DNA of 64,000 bases from Dongia sedimenti (GTDB taxonomy: Bacteria > Pseudomonadota > Alphaproteobacteria > Dongiales > Dongiaceae): positions 705,700 to 769,699 of the forward strand of contig JAUYVI010000003.1 of the NCBI GenBank assembly GCA_030715195.1. Direction: 5' to 3'. This document shows positions 16,543 to 25,951 of the stretch, one piece after another; positions within the stretch are counted from its first letter, which is position 1, and every line of letters starts with the position of its first letter. The position numbers and the translations under genes are program-made. Below the pieces are notes generated by a model that was given only the letters and a program-made list of their open reading frames with translations, had not been told where the DNA came from and did not search any database.

Positions 16543-19291
16543 GCCGCGTCTCCTTGCGTGCCAGCAGCGCCGCGCGCACGCGATCGGGGATCGCCGGAAT
16601 CCGTCGCAGACGAATACCCGTGGCGTGATAGATACCGTTGAGGATCGCCGGCGCCGTTGGAATGAGCGCCTGCTCGCCGATGCCCTTGGCGCCGAACGGG
16701 CCGACCGGCGATTCCTCCTCGATCAGGATCGATTCAACGGGCGGCATGTCGCCGATGGTCGGGATCAGGTAGTCGTGCAGGTTCTCGCCGCGCCCGGGGA
16801 AGAACTCTTCCATCAACGCCATGCCCAGGCCCTGCGCCACGCCGCCTTCGATCTGGCCCTCGATCAGGGTCGGGTTGACGGCGCGACCGACATCATGGGC
16901 GCAGGTCATCTTCAGGACCCGCACGATGCCGAGGTCGGTATCGACCTCGATCTCGGCGATATGCGCGCCGGAGCCATAGACCGCGTAGGGCGCGCCCTGC
17001 CCGTTCGCATCCAGCGGCGAGGTCGGCGGGTCGAAGGTCTCCTCGACTTGCAGCACATAGCCCCGCGCGTCGACCGGCAGCCGCTTCAGCGCCAGTTCCT
17101 GGCGACGTCCCTGCTCTTCCACGACAATGACGCCGTCACCGAAGGAGAGGCGCGCATCCTCGCCGGCATTGGCGATGCGCAGAATCTCCTGCCGCAGCTT
17201 TCGCCCTGCCAGGAACGCCGCCTTGCCGGTCACGAAGGTCTGGCGCGAGGCCGAGGTCTTGCCGCAATCGGGCGTCTGGTCGGTGTCGGCGCTCAGCAGG
17301 TCGAAGCGCTCGATCGGCGCACCCAAGGCATCGGCGCTGATCTGGGTGACGACGGTGTTGGAGCCCTGGCCGATATCGACCGCACCCTGATAGAGCGCGA
17401 TGCGCCCGTCCGGCTTCAGACCCATCCGCATCGTCGAGGGGTTCGGCAGCGAGGTGTTGCCGCAGCCATACCACATGCCGGCGATGCCGGCGCCGCGGCG
17501 ATAGCGGCCGCTGTTCGCTTTGTTGAACGCCTCGGCCTCGGCACGCGCCCGCCGCCAATGCGGCGCCAGCGCCTCCAGACAAGACTTGAAGCCCAGGCCG
17601 CCGCCCAGCACCTGGCCGCAGACGGTCGGCTGGTCGGCGCTCAGCGCGTTCTTGAGGCGAAATTCCAGGGGATCGAGCCCGAGCTTCTCCGCGAGTTCGT
17701 CATAGAGCTGCTCCTGCGCCACCGCGCTCTGCGGCACACCGAAGCCGCGGAAGGCGCCGGCCGGCACCAGATGCGTGTGGATGGCGCGCGAAGTCGCCCG
17801 GTAGTTCGGCACGAAATACGGACCCGAAGCATGCACCGGCACCCGGTTGGCGACGGTCGGGCCCCAGGAGGCATAGGCACCGGTGTTGAAGTCGCCGTGG
17901 AACTCGATCGCGCGGATCCTGCCATCCTTGGACGCGCCCACCTTCATGCGGATCCGCGCCGGATGCCGCTTGGTGGTCGACATCATGGATTCGCTGCGCG
18001 AATAGACCATCCGCACCGGCCGGTTCAGCACCCAGGCGGCAACGCCGATGAAGGGCTGCACCGAGAGGTCGAGCTTGGAGCCGAAGCCGCCGCCGACCGC
18101 GGTCGGGATGATCCGCACATCCTCCGGCGCGATGCCGAGGATCGCCGCCATCTCGTCGCGATCGAGATAGGGCGACTGGGTGCAGGCCTGGATCTCGATC
18201 CGGTCGCCGACCCTGCGCGCGAAGCCCGCCTCGGGCTCGATATAGGCATGCTCGACGAAGCCGGTCTCGTAGGCGCCTTCGACCGTGACATCGGAATCGG
18301 CCATGGCGCCCGCGGCGTCGCCCCGCTGCACCAGGCCGGTGGTCAGGATGTTGCCGGCACGGGTTTCGTGCAGCGGCGTGGCCTTCGGGTCGGTCGCTTC
18401 CGCAATGCCAAGCAGCGGCGACAGTTCCTCCCAGGTCACCGGAAAGCTCTTCAGATCGAACTGCCAGGCGTTCTCCGGCTCCAGAATCACCGCGGCGACC
18501 GCTTCGCCCTTGAAGCGCGTGATGCCGCGGGCGAAGACCGGCTGGTCGATGAAGGGGCCGATGGTGCCGAACAGGTTGCGCCCGGGCACGTCATCGGCGG
18601 TCACCACCCGCACGACGCCAGGATGGGCCGCCTGCCAGGCCGCCACATCGCCGAGCGCGAACCACGCATGGGCATGAGGCGAACGGATGCAGCGCAGGAC
18701 CAGCGCATCCTCCGGCCAGTCGTCGGCGCCGAAGATCTCGCTGCCGTCGAGCTTGCGCACGCCGTCCAGCCGTGCGAGCCGCGCGCCCACGGCCTGTCCA
18801 GCCTTCGCCGACGTTTCCGGCGCTTCGCTCCGGTTCACATCGCAGACCGCGTCGATGATCTTGCGATAGCCGGTGCAGCGGCAGAGCACGCCGCCCAAAG
18901 CCTGCTCGACCTCATCTTCGCTGGGTGTCGCATTCCGGCGCAGCAGCGCCGTGGCGCTCACCAGCATGCCGGGCGTGCAGATGCCGCATTGGGCGGCGCC
19001 ATGGCGGTGGAAGGATTGCTTCAGCTTCTCGGCCAGCGGATCGCCGAGCCCCTCGATCGTCTCCACCGCCGCGCCGTTCACCTGGCCGAGCGCGGTCAGG
19101 CAGGCGCAGACCGGCGCGCCGTTCAACAGCACCGTGCAGGCGCCGCAATCGCCGGCGTCGCAGCCGACCTTCACGCCGCGCTGGCCGAGGTTCTCGCGCA
19201 GGGCATGGGACAGGCGCCGGCCGGCCGGAGCATCGGTGCTGATCTGCTGGCCGTTGAGCTTGAAGCGGATCGGTGCCGGTTCCGGCTTCAT
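16535..19291 (-). CDS. Molybdenum hydroxylase, fused [2Fe-2S] and molybdopterin subunits; probable nicotinate dehydrogenase
   Basis: This 918-residue xanthine-dehydrogenase-family protein fuses two subunits. Residues 1-155 are a small subunit with two [2Fe-2S] clusters (Cys44, 49, 52, 64 and Cys102, 105, 137, 139). From about 170 on it is the molybdopterin subunit, with GGGFGSK, RGFGVPQ, the VDIGQGSNT region and the catalytic Glu in GAKGIGEQ. Linked to 6-hydroxynicotinate reductase, it most likely hydroxylates nicotinate at C6. Four-base overlap (ATGA) with the FAD-subunit gene indicates coupling. The fused order (small then large) differs from the separate subunits of the E. barkeri enzyme. 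Substrate is inferred from context. Confidence 0.88.
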   Translation of the reverse strand: MKPEPAPIRFKLNGQQISTDAPAGRRLSHALRENLGQRGVKVGCDAGDCGACTVLLNGAPVCACLTALGQVNGAAVETIEGLGDPLAEKLKQSFHRHGAAQCGICTPGMLVSATALLRRNATPSEDEVEQALGGVLCRCTGYRKIIDAVCDVNRSEAPETSAKAGQAVGARLARLDGVRKLDGSEIFGADDWPEDALVLRCIRSPHAHAWFALGDVAAWQAAHPGVVRVVTADDVPGRNLFGTIGPFIDQPVFARGITRFKGEAVAAVILEPENAWQFDLKSFPVTWEELSPLLGIAEATDPKATPLHETRAGNILTTGLVQRGDAAGAMADSDVTVEGAYETGFVEHAYIEPEAGFARRVGDRIEIQACTQSPYLDRDEMAAILGIAPEDVRIIPTAVGGGFGSKLDLSVQPFIGVAAWVLNRPVRMVYSRSESMMSTTKRHPARIRMKVGASKDGRIRAIEFHGDFNTGAYASWGPTVANRVPVHASGPYFVPNYRATSRAIHTHLVPAGAFRGFGVPQSAVAQEQLYDELAEKLGLDPLEFRLKNALSADQPTVCGQVLGGGLGFKSCLEALAPHWRRARAEAEAFNKANSGRYRRGAGIAGMWYGCGNTSLPNPSTMRMGLKPDGRIALYQGAVDIGQGSNTVVTQISADALGAPIERFDLLSADTDQTPDCGKTSASRQTFVTGKAAFLAGRKLRQEILRIANAGEDARLSFGDGVIVVEEQGRRQELALKRLPVDARGYVLQVEETFDPPTSPLDANGQGAPYAVYGSGAHIAEIEVDTDLGIVRVLKMTCAHDVGRAVNPTLIEGQIEGGVAQGLGMALMEEFFPGRGENLHDYLIPTIGDMPPVESILIEEESPVGPFGAKGIGEQALIPTAPAILNGIYHATGIRLRRIPAIPDRVRAALLARKETRHG

Positions 19292-20253
19292 GCGATGCCT
19301 CCGGCGCGGCCTTCGACCGCGGCCAGCAGCGCCTCGCGCACCAGCTGCCGGGCGGCATCCTTGCGATAGCCGGCACTCCCGCGCACGTCGTCGATCGGCG
19401 CCAGACCGGCGACATGCTCCGTCTTCACAGCATCCACCAACGACGCATCGAGCACCCGCCCGACCAGCGCCGCTTCCAGCTGCGGCAGGCGCTGCGCCAC
19501 CGCCGAGCAGGCGCCGACGGCGACCCGGGCCTCAATCACCTTGTTGCTGCGATCCGGCACCAGCAGCGCCGCGACGGAAACGATCGAGATCACCAGGTAG
19601 CGCCGGCTGCCGAGCTTCAGGAAACTGGAACGCCCTTCCGCCAGCTGGCGCGGAATGCGGATCGCGGTGACCAGCTCGCCCGGCTGCAGCAGCGTCTTGC
19701 GGTTGCCGGTGATGAACTCCGCGACGGCCACCCGCCGGCGCGTTCCGGCGGACTGGATCTCCAGCTCCCCATCCAGGGTCAGCAAAGGCGGCACGCCATC
19801 GGCGGCCGGCGAGGCGTTGCAGAGATTGCCGGCGATCGTGCCGCGGTTCTGGATCTGGATCGACCCGACTTCCAAAGCCGCGGCCTTCAATCCGTCGAAG
19901 CCGTGTGGCAGTTCCGCCGCCACCAGTTCGGACCAGGTCGTCCCGCCGCCGATCACAATTGAATCATCGGCGACGGCGATGCCTTTCAGCTCGCCGATTC
20001 GGGAAATGTCCAGCACCGGGCCGGGTCCGAGATCGGCAGACGCGCCGACCATCAGGTCGGTGCCGCCCGCCAGCACCAGCGGCCGGATGCGGGCCGCCAG
20101 GTCCAAGGCTTCGTCGAGCCGGGTCGGTTGTGCGAACAGGAGGCAGGCCCTCGCGCAAAAGGGTTCGACCGAGGAGATTGTTTGTGTACAAATGATCTTG
20201 TCGGCGGGCCCTGGAGTCAAGAGCGGATTGCCGCTCGGCGGGGCCAACGGCAT
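19288..20253 (-). CDS. FAD-binding subunit of molybdenum hydroxylase (start uncertain)
   Basis: This protein is homologous to the medium (FAD) subunit of xanthine-dehydrogenase-type enzymes. LVLAGGTDLMVGA and QIQNRGTIAGNLCNASPAAD are the FAD-binding loops, followed by the CO-dehydrogenase flavoprotein C-terminal part. Family alignment would begin near LLFAQPTRLDEALDL, about residue 38 of this model, yet there is no ATG, GTG or TTG codon near there. The first usable codons upstream are TTG at 20220 and 20247 and ATG at 20253, which I use. All place the palindrome at 20181-20192 inside the gene. A non-standard start (a CTG sits just before FAQPTRL) is possible. Confidence 0.75.
   Translation of the reverse strand: MPLAPPSGNPLLTPGPADKIICTQTISSVEPFCARACLLFAQPTRLDEALDLAARIRPLVLAGGTDLMVGASADLGPGPVLDISRIGELKGIAVADDSIVIGGGTTWSELVAAELPHGFDGLKAAALEVGSIQIQNRGTIAGNLCNASPAADGVPPLLTLDGELEIQSAGTRRRVAVAEFITGNRKTLLQPGELVTAIRIPRQLAEGRSSFLKLGSRRYLVISIVSVAALLVPDRSNKVIEARVAVGACSAVAQRLPQLEAALVGRVLDASLVDAVKTEHVAGLAPIDDVRGSAGYRKDAARQLVREALLAAVEGRAGGIA
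20181..20192. promoter_or_regulatory. Candidate MarR operator (palindrome TTTGTGTACAAA)
   Basis: The arms TTTGT and ACAAA are perfectly inverted around a two-base centre, between the divergent nicotinamidase and hydroxylase units. It lies about 100 bases upstream of the nicotinamidase ATG. Such TTGT-N2-ACAA palindromes suit a dimeric winged-helix repressor, and the cluster's own MarR is the obvious candidate. Based on symmetry and position only. Confidence 0.45.
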
Positions 20254-20287
20254 GATGCGCCGATCGCGCATGCGGAGAGAGCAGCCC

Positions 20288-21025
20288 ATGAACATCGCCA
20301 CGCCGGTTCAGAACCCGTTGATCAAGCAGTTCACCGAGATCATGCCGCTGGCGTTCAGCAGCGCGACGGTCGGCATGACCGGCTTGGTGATCGTCGATGA
20401 GGTGAACGGCTTCGCGACGGTCGGCGCCGGCTATCTGGCGCCGCCGACGCCCAATGCCCAGGTCACCCGCATGATCGAGGAAACCGACCGGCTGGCGAAA
20501 GCCTTCACCGCAGGCAAGCGCCCGATCCTGGCCTTTCTCGACACCCATGTGCCGGGCAAGGCCGAACCACCCTATCCGCCCCATTGCGAGGCCGGGACCG
20601 GCGAGGAGAACCTGGTGCCGCAACTCACCTGGCTGGAGCAGGATCCGAACACCACGCTGGTGCGCAAGGACTGCATCAATGGCTTCGTCGGCGCGATCAC
20701 GCCGAGCGGCAGCAACCGGGTGGTCGATTGGGTCAACCAGCAGAAGCTGGCCGAGATCCTGGTGGTGGGAATCTGCACCGATATCTGCGTCATGGACTTC
20801 GTGCTGACCATGCTCTCCGCCCGCAACCACGGCATGATGCCGAGCCTGAAAGAGATCCTGGTCTACGACGCCGGCTGCGCGACCTACGACATGCCGCGTG
20901 CCGTCGCCGAGAAGCTCGGCCTGCCGTCGAGCCTGGCGCATCCGCAGGACGTGACCCATTACATGGGCCTCTATTTCATGCATATGCGCGGCGCGAAGCT
21001 GATCAACGAAGTGGTTTTGAAGTAA
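20288..21025 (+). CDS. Nicotinamidase, plant NIC1-type isochorismatase-family hydrolase
   Basis: This 245-residue cysteine hydrolase would deamidate nicotinamide to nicotinate. The family triad is visible as Asp37 (VIVDEVNGF), Lys127 (RKDCINGF) and Cys167 (VGICTDIC). The segments YPPHCEAGT, RKDCINGFVG, VGICTDICV, LSARNHG and CATYDMPRA closely follow Arabidopsis-type nicotinamidase NIC1 as I recall it, more than E. coli PncA. It diverges from the nicotinate dehydrogenase genes and overlaps the following DUF1185 gene by one base (TAATG). It would feed nicotinamide into the nicotinate pathway. Confidence 0.82.
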   Translation: MNIATPVQNPLIKQFTEIMPLAFSSATVGMTGLVIVDEVNGFATVGAGYLAPPTPNAQVTRMIEETDRLAKAFTAGKRPILAFLDTHVPGKAEPPYPPHCEAGTGEENLVPQLTWLEQDPNTTLVRKDCINGFVGAITPSGSNRVVDWVNQQKLAEILVVGICTDICVMDFVLTMLSARNHGMMPSLKEILVYDAGCATYDMPRAVAEKLGLPSSLAHPQDVTHYMGLYFMHMRGAKLINEVVLK

Positions 21026-21600
21026 TGTCGTTCGACATCAGGAAGACCCAGGTCGCGGTCGAGGAAACCTGGCATGAGCGCGGCCCGCGCCTGACATCGC
21101 CGCTGCGGGTCGGCATGGCCTGCGCCGTCATCCGCAACCCCTTCGCCGGCCGCTACGAGAAGGACCTGCTGCCCTTCATGGCCGAGCTGCGCGAACTGGG
21201 GACATTGCTCTCCAAGGCATTGATCGAGCGGCTCGAGGCCAACAAGGTCGAGGCCTATGGCAAGGGCGCCATCGTCGGCGAGGACGGCGAACTGGAGCAC
21301 GGCGCGCTCTGGCACGAGGCGGGCGGCTGGGCCATGCGCTCGGTGCTCGGCGAGCCGAAGGCGATCGTGCCCGCGGCGAAGACCGTCGGCACCCTCGGCA
21401 CCCGGCTGATGATTCCACTCGGCCACATCCAAGCGGCATACGTGCGCAGCCACTTCGGCACCGCCGAGATGACGGTCTGGGACGCGCCGCGCCGCGACGA
21501 GATCGTCTACGGCCTGGCCATGGCGACCGGCGGCCGCGTGCATGAGCGCAGCGGCGGGTTGAAGGCGATCGATATCAAGATCAACGACGGGCAGCGGTAG
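21025..21600 (+). CDS. DUF1185 (amino acid synthesis family) protein, second copy
   Basis: This 191-residue protein is a diverged paralogue of the DUF1185 protein at 13661-14245, sharing CAVIRNPFAGRYEKDL, EAYGKGAIVGEDGELEHGA and MIPLGHIQAAYVRSHFG. It is translationally coupled to the nicotinamidase (TAATG). Two copies bracketing the nicotinate genes suggest either a heteromer or two related reactions. The reaction is unknown; DNA downstream is an intergenic inverted repeat. Confidence 0.85.
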   Translation: MSFDIRKTQVAVEETWHERGPRLTSPLRVGMACAVIRNPFAGRYEKDLLPFMAELRELGTLLSKALIERLEANKVEAYGKGAIVGEDGELEHGALWHEAGGWAMRSVLGEPKAIVPAAKTVGTLGTRLMIPLGHIQAAYVRSHFGTAEMTVWDAPRRDEIVYGLAMATGGRVHERSGGLKAIDIKINDGQR

Positions 21601-21658
21601 CTGGAGAGCCTTGGCGCTGGATCTTCTTTCGGCCCGATTTCGGAAGCATCACAGCGGC

Positions 21659-21782
21659 ATCAACCCCCACCCCAACCCGCCCCCATCTTGGGGGCGGGAG
21701 ACGGATAGAGCCGTCAGTCGCGACAGCGTCTTCACAAGATTTCCTCCCCCCAAGATGGGGGGAGGCTAGGTCGGGGGTTGAT
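21659..21782. repeat. Large imperfect inverted repeat with nested hairpins (intergenic repeat element)
   Basis: Two arms of about 42 bases (21659-21700 and 21741-21782) both begin ATCAACCCCC when read inward and are inverted copies with several mismatches. Each contains its own hairpin: CGCCCCC-ATCTT-GGGGGCG in the left arm and CCTCCCCCC-AAGAT-GGGGGGAGG in the right arm. The element lies between two convergent genes (DUF1185 and dppF). It looks like a REP/BIME-type dispersed repeat and could also end transcription from both sides. Confidence 0.7.
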
Positions 21783-21821
21783 GCAGCCGGGATGCTCGAG
21801 AGCCAGCGCCGAGTAGCGGCT

Positions 21822-22825
<1,004 letters not shown>

Positions 22826-22829
<4 letters not shown>

Positions 22830-23902
22830 CGTCCGGCCCGGCTCAAGCGGCTGTCGGGATGGGCGGCGCGGAAGCGCGCCTCGGCGCGCTGGGCCGGCGG
22901 AATCCAGCAGCGCGCCAGATGCCCGTCGCCGCCTTCGAGCGCCGGCATCTCGGTGCAGGGCTCGAAGCGCTGGCTGCAGCGCGGACGGAAGGAACAACCC
23001 TGCGGCAGGTCGAGCAGCGAGGGCGGTGCGCCAGGAATGGAGACCAGGCGCTTCATGCGCGCGCCGGTCAAAGGCGGAATCGAGTTGAACAGGCCCCAGG
23101 TGTACGGGTGCTGCGGGTCTAGGAAGATCTGCTCCTTCATGCCGGCCTCGACGATCTTGCCGGCATACATCACCACCACCCGGTCGGCGATCTCCGCGAC
23201 CACACCCATGTCATGGGTCACCAGCATGACCGCCGAGCCGAAATCCTTCCGCAGCCGGCGGATCAGGTCGAGGATCTGCGCCTGCACGGTGACGTCGAGC
23301 GCGGTGGTGGGCTCGTCGGCGATCAACAGCGAGGGATTGCAGGACAACGCCATGGCGATGAAGGCGCGTTGCCGCATGCCGCCGGAGAGTTGATGCGGGT
23401 AGCGGTCGATGGTCTTGTCCGGATTGGGGATGCCGGTCTCGCGCAGCAGCTCGATCGCCCGGTTGCGCGCCGCCTTGGCCGAGAGATCGGTATGGGCGCG
23501 CAGTTGCTCGATGATCTGCCAGCCGATCGTGTAGACCGGCGTCAGCGCCGTCATCGGGTCCTGGAAGATCATCGCGATCTCCTCGCCCCGCACATGGCGC
23601 AGCTCGTTCTGGGGCATGCCGATCAGCTCGCGGCCCTTGTACTTGATCGAGCCGCCGATCACGGCGTTCGGGTCGTTGATCAGGCCGACGATGCTCAGCA
23701 GCGTCACGGTCTTGCCGCAGCCGGACTCGCCGACCACGCTGACGATCTCCTGGCTGTCGATGGTGAAGGACACGCCGCTCACCGCCCGCACCAGGCCCTG
23801 CTGGGTGCGGAAGGAGACCGTGAGGTCCTGGACTTCCAGCAGCGGTACGGTGCCCGGCTCCACGGCGCTAACGCCCACGGACGCGCGGGTCGAGGATTGC
23901 AT
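22826..23902 (-). CDS. Peptide ABC transporter ATPase, DppD-like
   Basis: This 358-residue ATPase has Walker [11 protein letters not shown]-loop [12 protein letters not shown], signature LSGGMRQR, Walker [12 protein letters not shown], the [10 protein letters not shown] switch and the peptide-ATPase tail [14 protein letters not shown]. Note that Walker A ends in TV rather than the usual ST/TT; GKT itself is intact. ATG at 23902 overlaps the DppB gene by 35 bases; a GTG at 23878 would reduce this to 11. It pairs with DppF to drive peptide uptake. Confidence 0.9.
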
Positions 23903-24839
23903 AGGCCATATCCACCACGAAGTTCGCGCCGACCACGAAGAACGACGCGTAGATGACCGAGGCCAGGATCACCGGCAGGTCCAGGCTCTTCAGCGAGTCA
24001 TAGGTGAGCTTGCCGACGCCCTGCAGGCCGAACACCACCTCGGTCAGCAGCGCGCCGCCGCCGACCAGGGCGCCGAAGTCCAGGCCGAACAGCGTGACGA
24101 AGGTGATCAGCGAGGTGCGCAGCGCATGCCGCAGCATGATCCGCGTCTCGGTCAGGCCCTTGGAGCGCGCGGTGCGGATGTAGTCTTCTTCGTTCGCCTC
24201 GATCAGGCTCGCGCGCAGCACGCGGCCGTAGAGGCCGATATAAAGGATCGCCAGCGAGATCCAGGGGATGAGCATGGTCTTGAACCATTCCCACGGGCTC
24301 TCCAGCAGCGGCTTGTAACCCAAAGCGGGCACCCAGGAGAACATCCAGGTGTCGTGAAAGCGGCTCTGGGTGATGAGATTCATGACCGAGCCCAGCCAGA
24401 ACACCGGCATCGAAATGCCGATCAGGCCGAGGATCATCAGGCCGCGGTCGATCACGCTGCCTCTGGTCGCGGCGGCGGCGAGACCGACGCCGATCCCGCC
24501 GATCACCCAGAGGATGGCGCCGCCGATCACCAGCGAGAGCGTCACCGGCGTCGCCTGCACCAGCTGCGGGATGACCTTCTGGCCGCGATTCTGAAACGAG
24601 GTCAGGTCGAAGGTGACCAGCAGCTTCTTCATCATCAGCCCATACTGGACGTAGAGCGGCCGGTCGAAGCCGAAATCCTTGCGCACCGCGGCCAGCACTT
24701 CGGGCGAGGCATTGCGGCCGGCGATCCGGGCGGAGGGATCCGATCCCGGGGTGGCGAAGAAGATCAGGAAGACGATGACGCTGATCCCGAACATCACGAA
24801 GACCATCTGGATCAGCCGGCGAATGAGCGTGTTCAGCAT
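23868..24839 (-). CDS. Peptide ABC transporter permease, DppB-like
   Basis: This 323-residue permease begins LIRRLIQMVFVMFGISVIVFLIFF, the standard first span of DppB/OppB proteins. It has the loop RASLIEANEEDYIRTARSKG, the DppB/OppB-specific form of the EAA motif. ATG at 24839 is 8 bases after the DppC stop. Longer upstream reading overlaps dppC and is discarded. Confidence 0.92.
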   Translation of the reverse strand: MLNTLIRRLIQMVFVMFGISVIVFLIFFATPGSDPSARIAGRNASPEVLAAVRKDFGFDRPLYVQYGLMMKKLLVTFDLTSFQNRGQKVIPQLVQATPVTLSLVIGGAILWVIGGIGVGLAAAATRGSVIDRGLMILGLIGISMPVFWLGSVMNLITQSRFHDTWMFSWVPALGYKPLLESPWEWFKTMLIPWISLAILYIGLYGRVLRASLIEANEEDYIRTARSKGLTETRIMLRHALRTSLITFVTLFGLDFGALVGGGALLTEVVFGLQGVGKLTYDSLKSLDLPVILASVIYASFFVVGANFVVDMAYAILDPRVRGR

Positions 24840-24847
24840 CGAGGGAC

Positions 24848-25915
24848 TCAGTCGCCTCCGATCCGAAGCTTGGAGCGCGGGTCGAGCGCGTCGCGCACGC
24901 CGTCGCCGAACACGTTCAGGGTGAGCACGGTGACTGCAATGGCGATGCCTGGCGCCAAAGCCACCATCGGCCGCGAATAGAGTAGGTTCTGGCCGTCCTG
25001 GATAATGGTGCCCCAGCTCGCATCGGGCGGCTGCACGCCGATCGACAGAAACGACAAGGCGGACTCGGTCACCATGTTGAGCGCCATCATCAGCGGCACG
25101 AACACGATGAGGGTGGTCGCCACGTTGGGCAGGATGTCCTTCCACAAGATTCGATGGCTCGGCACGCCGAGGCCGACGGCGGCCAGCACGAACTCGCTGT
25201 TCTTCAGGCTCAGCACCTGGCCGCGGATCGGCCGCGCCACGTAAGGCACATAGACGATGCCGATGATGAAGATCGGCAGCCACAGACTGCCGGCCCGGAT
25301 CACGATCGGGCCGATATTGATGCTGCTGTTTATCAGGACGATCGAAAGCGAGATCGCCAGCAGGAAGATCGGGAACGCCCAGATCACGTCCATGATCCGG
25401 GAGATGGCGGCATCGGCCACCCCCCCGAAGAAGCCGGCGGTGACGCCGAGGACCGCCGCGAAGAGCAGGCAGATCACGGTCGAGGCGCTGGCGATCCAGA
25501 GCGAGTTGAGACCGCCGTACAGCATGCGGGCGAAGACGTCCCGCCCCTGGTCGTCAGCCCCGAGGAAATAGCCCTGCAGCTTCCAGGTCGGACCGATTGG
25601 CGTGCTGCCGAGACCGAGCCCTTCCGTTGAGGGAGCGATGATTTGCTGCTCGACTCCGTCGATGACGATCTTGCCCTGCAGATTCGAGCTGAACGGGAAG
25701 GTGTGGGCGACGTGGCTGGCATAGTAAGACGCGAAGCTACAGCCGATCACGATCAGGATGAACACCAGCAAGGCCGCCATCGCCGCCTTGTCGTGAACCA
25801 GCTTGCGGAACGCGGTGGCCCAAGGCCCGGCGGCCGGCCGGCGCTTCGCGCCGACCGGATCCGCCTGCCGAGGGTCGTTACCGGCAATCGAAGTCTCTGA
25901 CGCTGCCATGTTCAA
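24848..25915 (-). CDS. Peptide ABC transporter permease, DppC-like
   Basis: This 355-residue permease has a first membrane span at about residues 45-67, a long periplasmic loop ending in LGADDQGRDVFARMLYGG (the DppC/OppC hallmark) and an EAA-type segment PIRGQVLSLKNSEFVLAA. The loop between the first span and GADDQGRD is about 20-30 residues longer than in E. coli DppC. ATG is at 25915 or 25909. The gene lies 36 bases after the binding-protein stop. Confidence 0.92.
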   Translation of the reverse strand: MNMAASETSIAGNDPRQADPVGAKRRPAAGPWATAFRKLVHDKAAMAALLVFILIVIGCSFASYYASHVAHTFPFSSNLQGKIVIDGVEQQIIAPSTEGLGLGSTPIGPTWKLQGYFLGADDQGRDVFARMLYGGLNSLWIASASTVICLLFAAVLGVTAGFFGGVADAAISRIMDVIWAFPIFLLAISLSIVLINSSINIGPIVIRAGSLWLPIFIIGIVYVPYVARPIRGQVLSLKNSEFVLAAVGLGVPSHRILWKDILPNVATTLIVFVPLMMALNMVTESALSFLSIGVQPPDASWGTIIQDGQNLLYSRPMVALAPGIAIAVTVLTLNVFGDGVRDALDPRSKLRIGGD

Positions 25916-25951
25916 GAAAAGGTGGCGTCAGCGGTCATCTCAGACGCGGAT

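Noticed and set aside
16499..19369. A 956-residue open frame on the plus strand opposite the molybdenum hydroxylase
   Set aside because: Its translation is dominated by Arg, Gly, His and Asp with no recognisable domain, and it is antisense to a gene with perfect family motifs. High GC content produces long antisense frames throughout the window (also opposite HD-GYP, the cyclase and the CoA-transferase).
21659..21782. A CRISPR array or integron attachment site
   Set aside because: There are only two inverted arms with no spacers and no cas or integrase genes. It fits a dispersed intergenic repeat.
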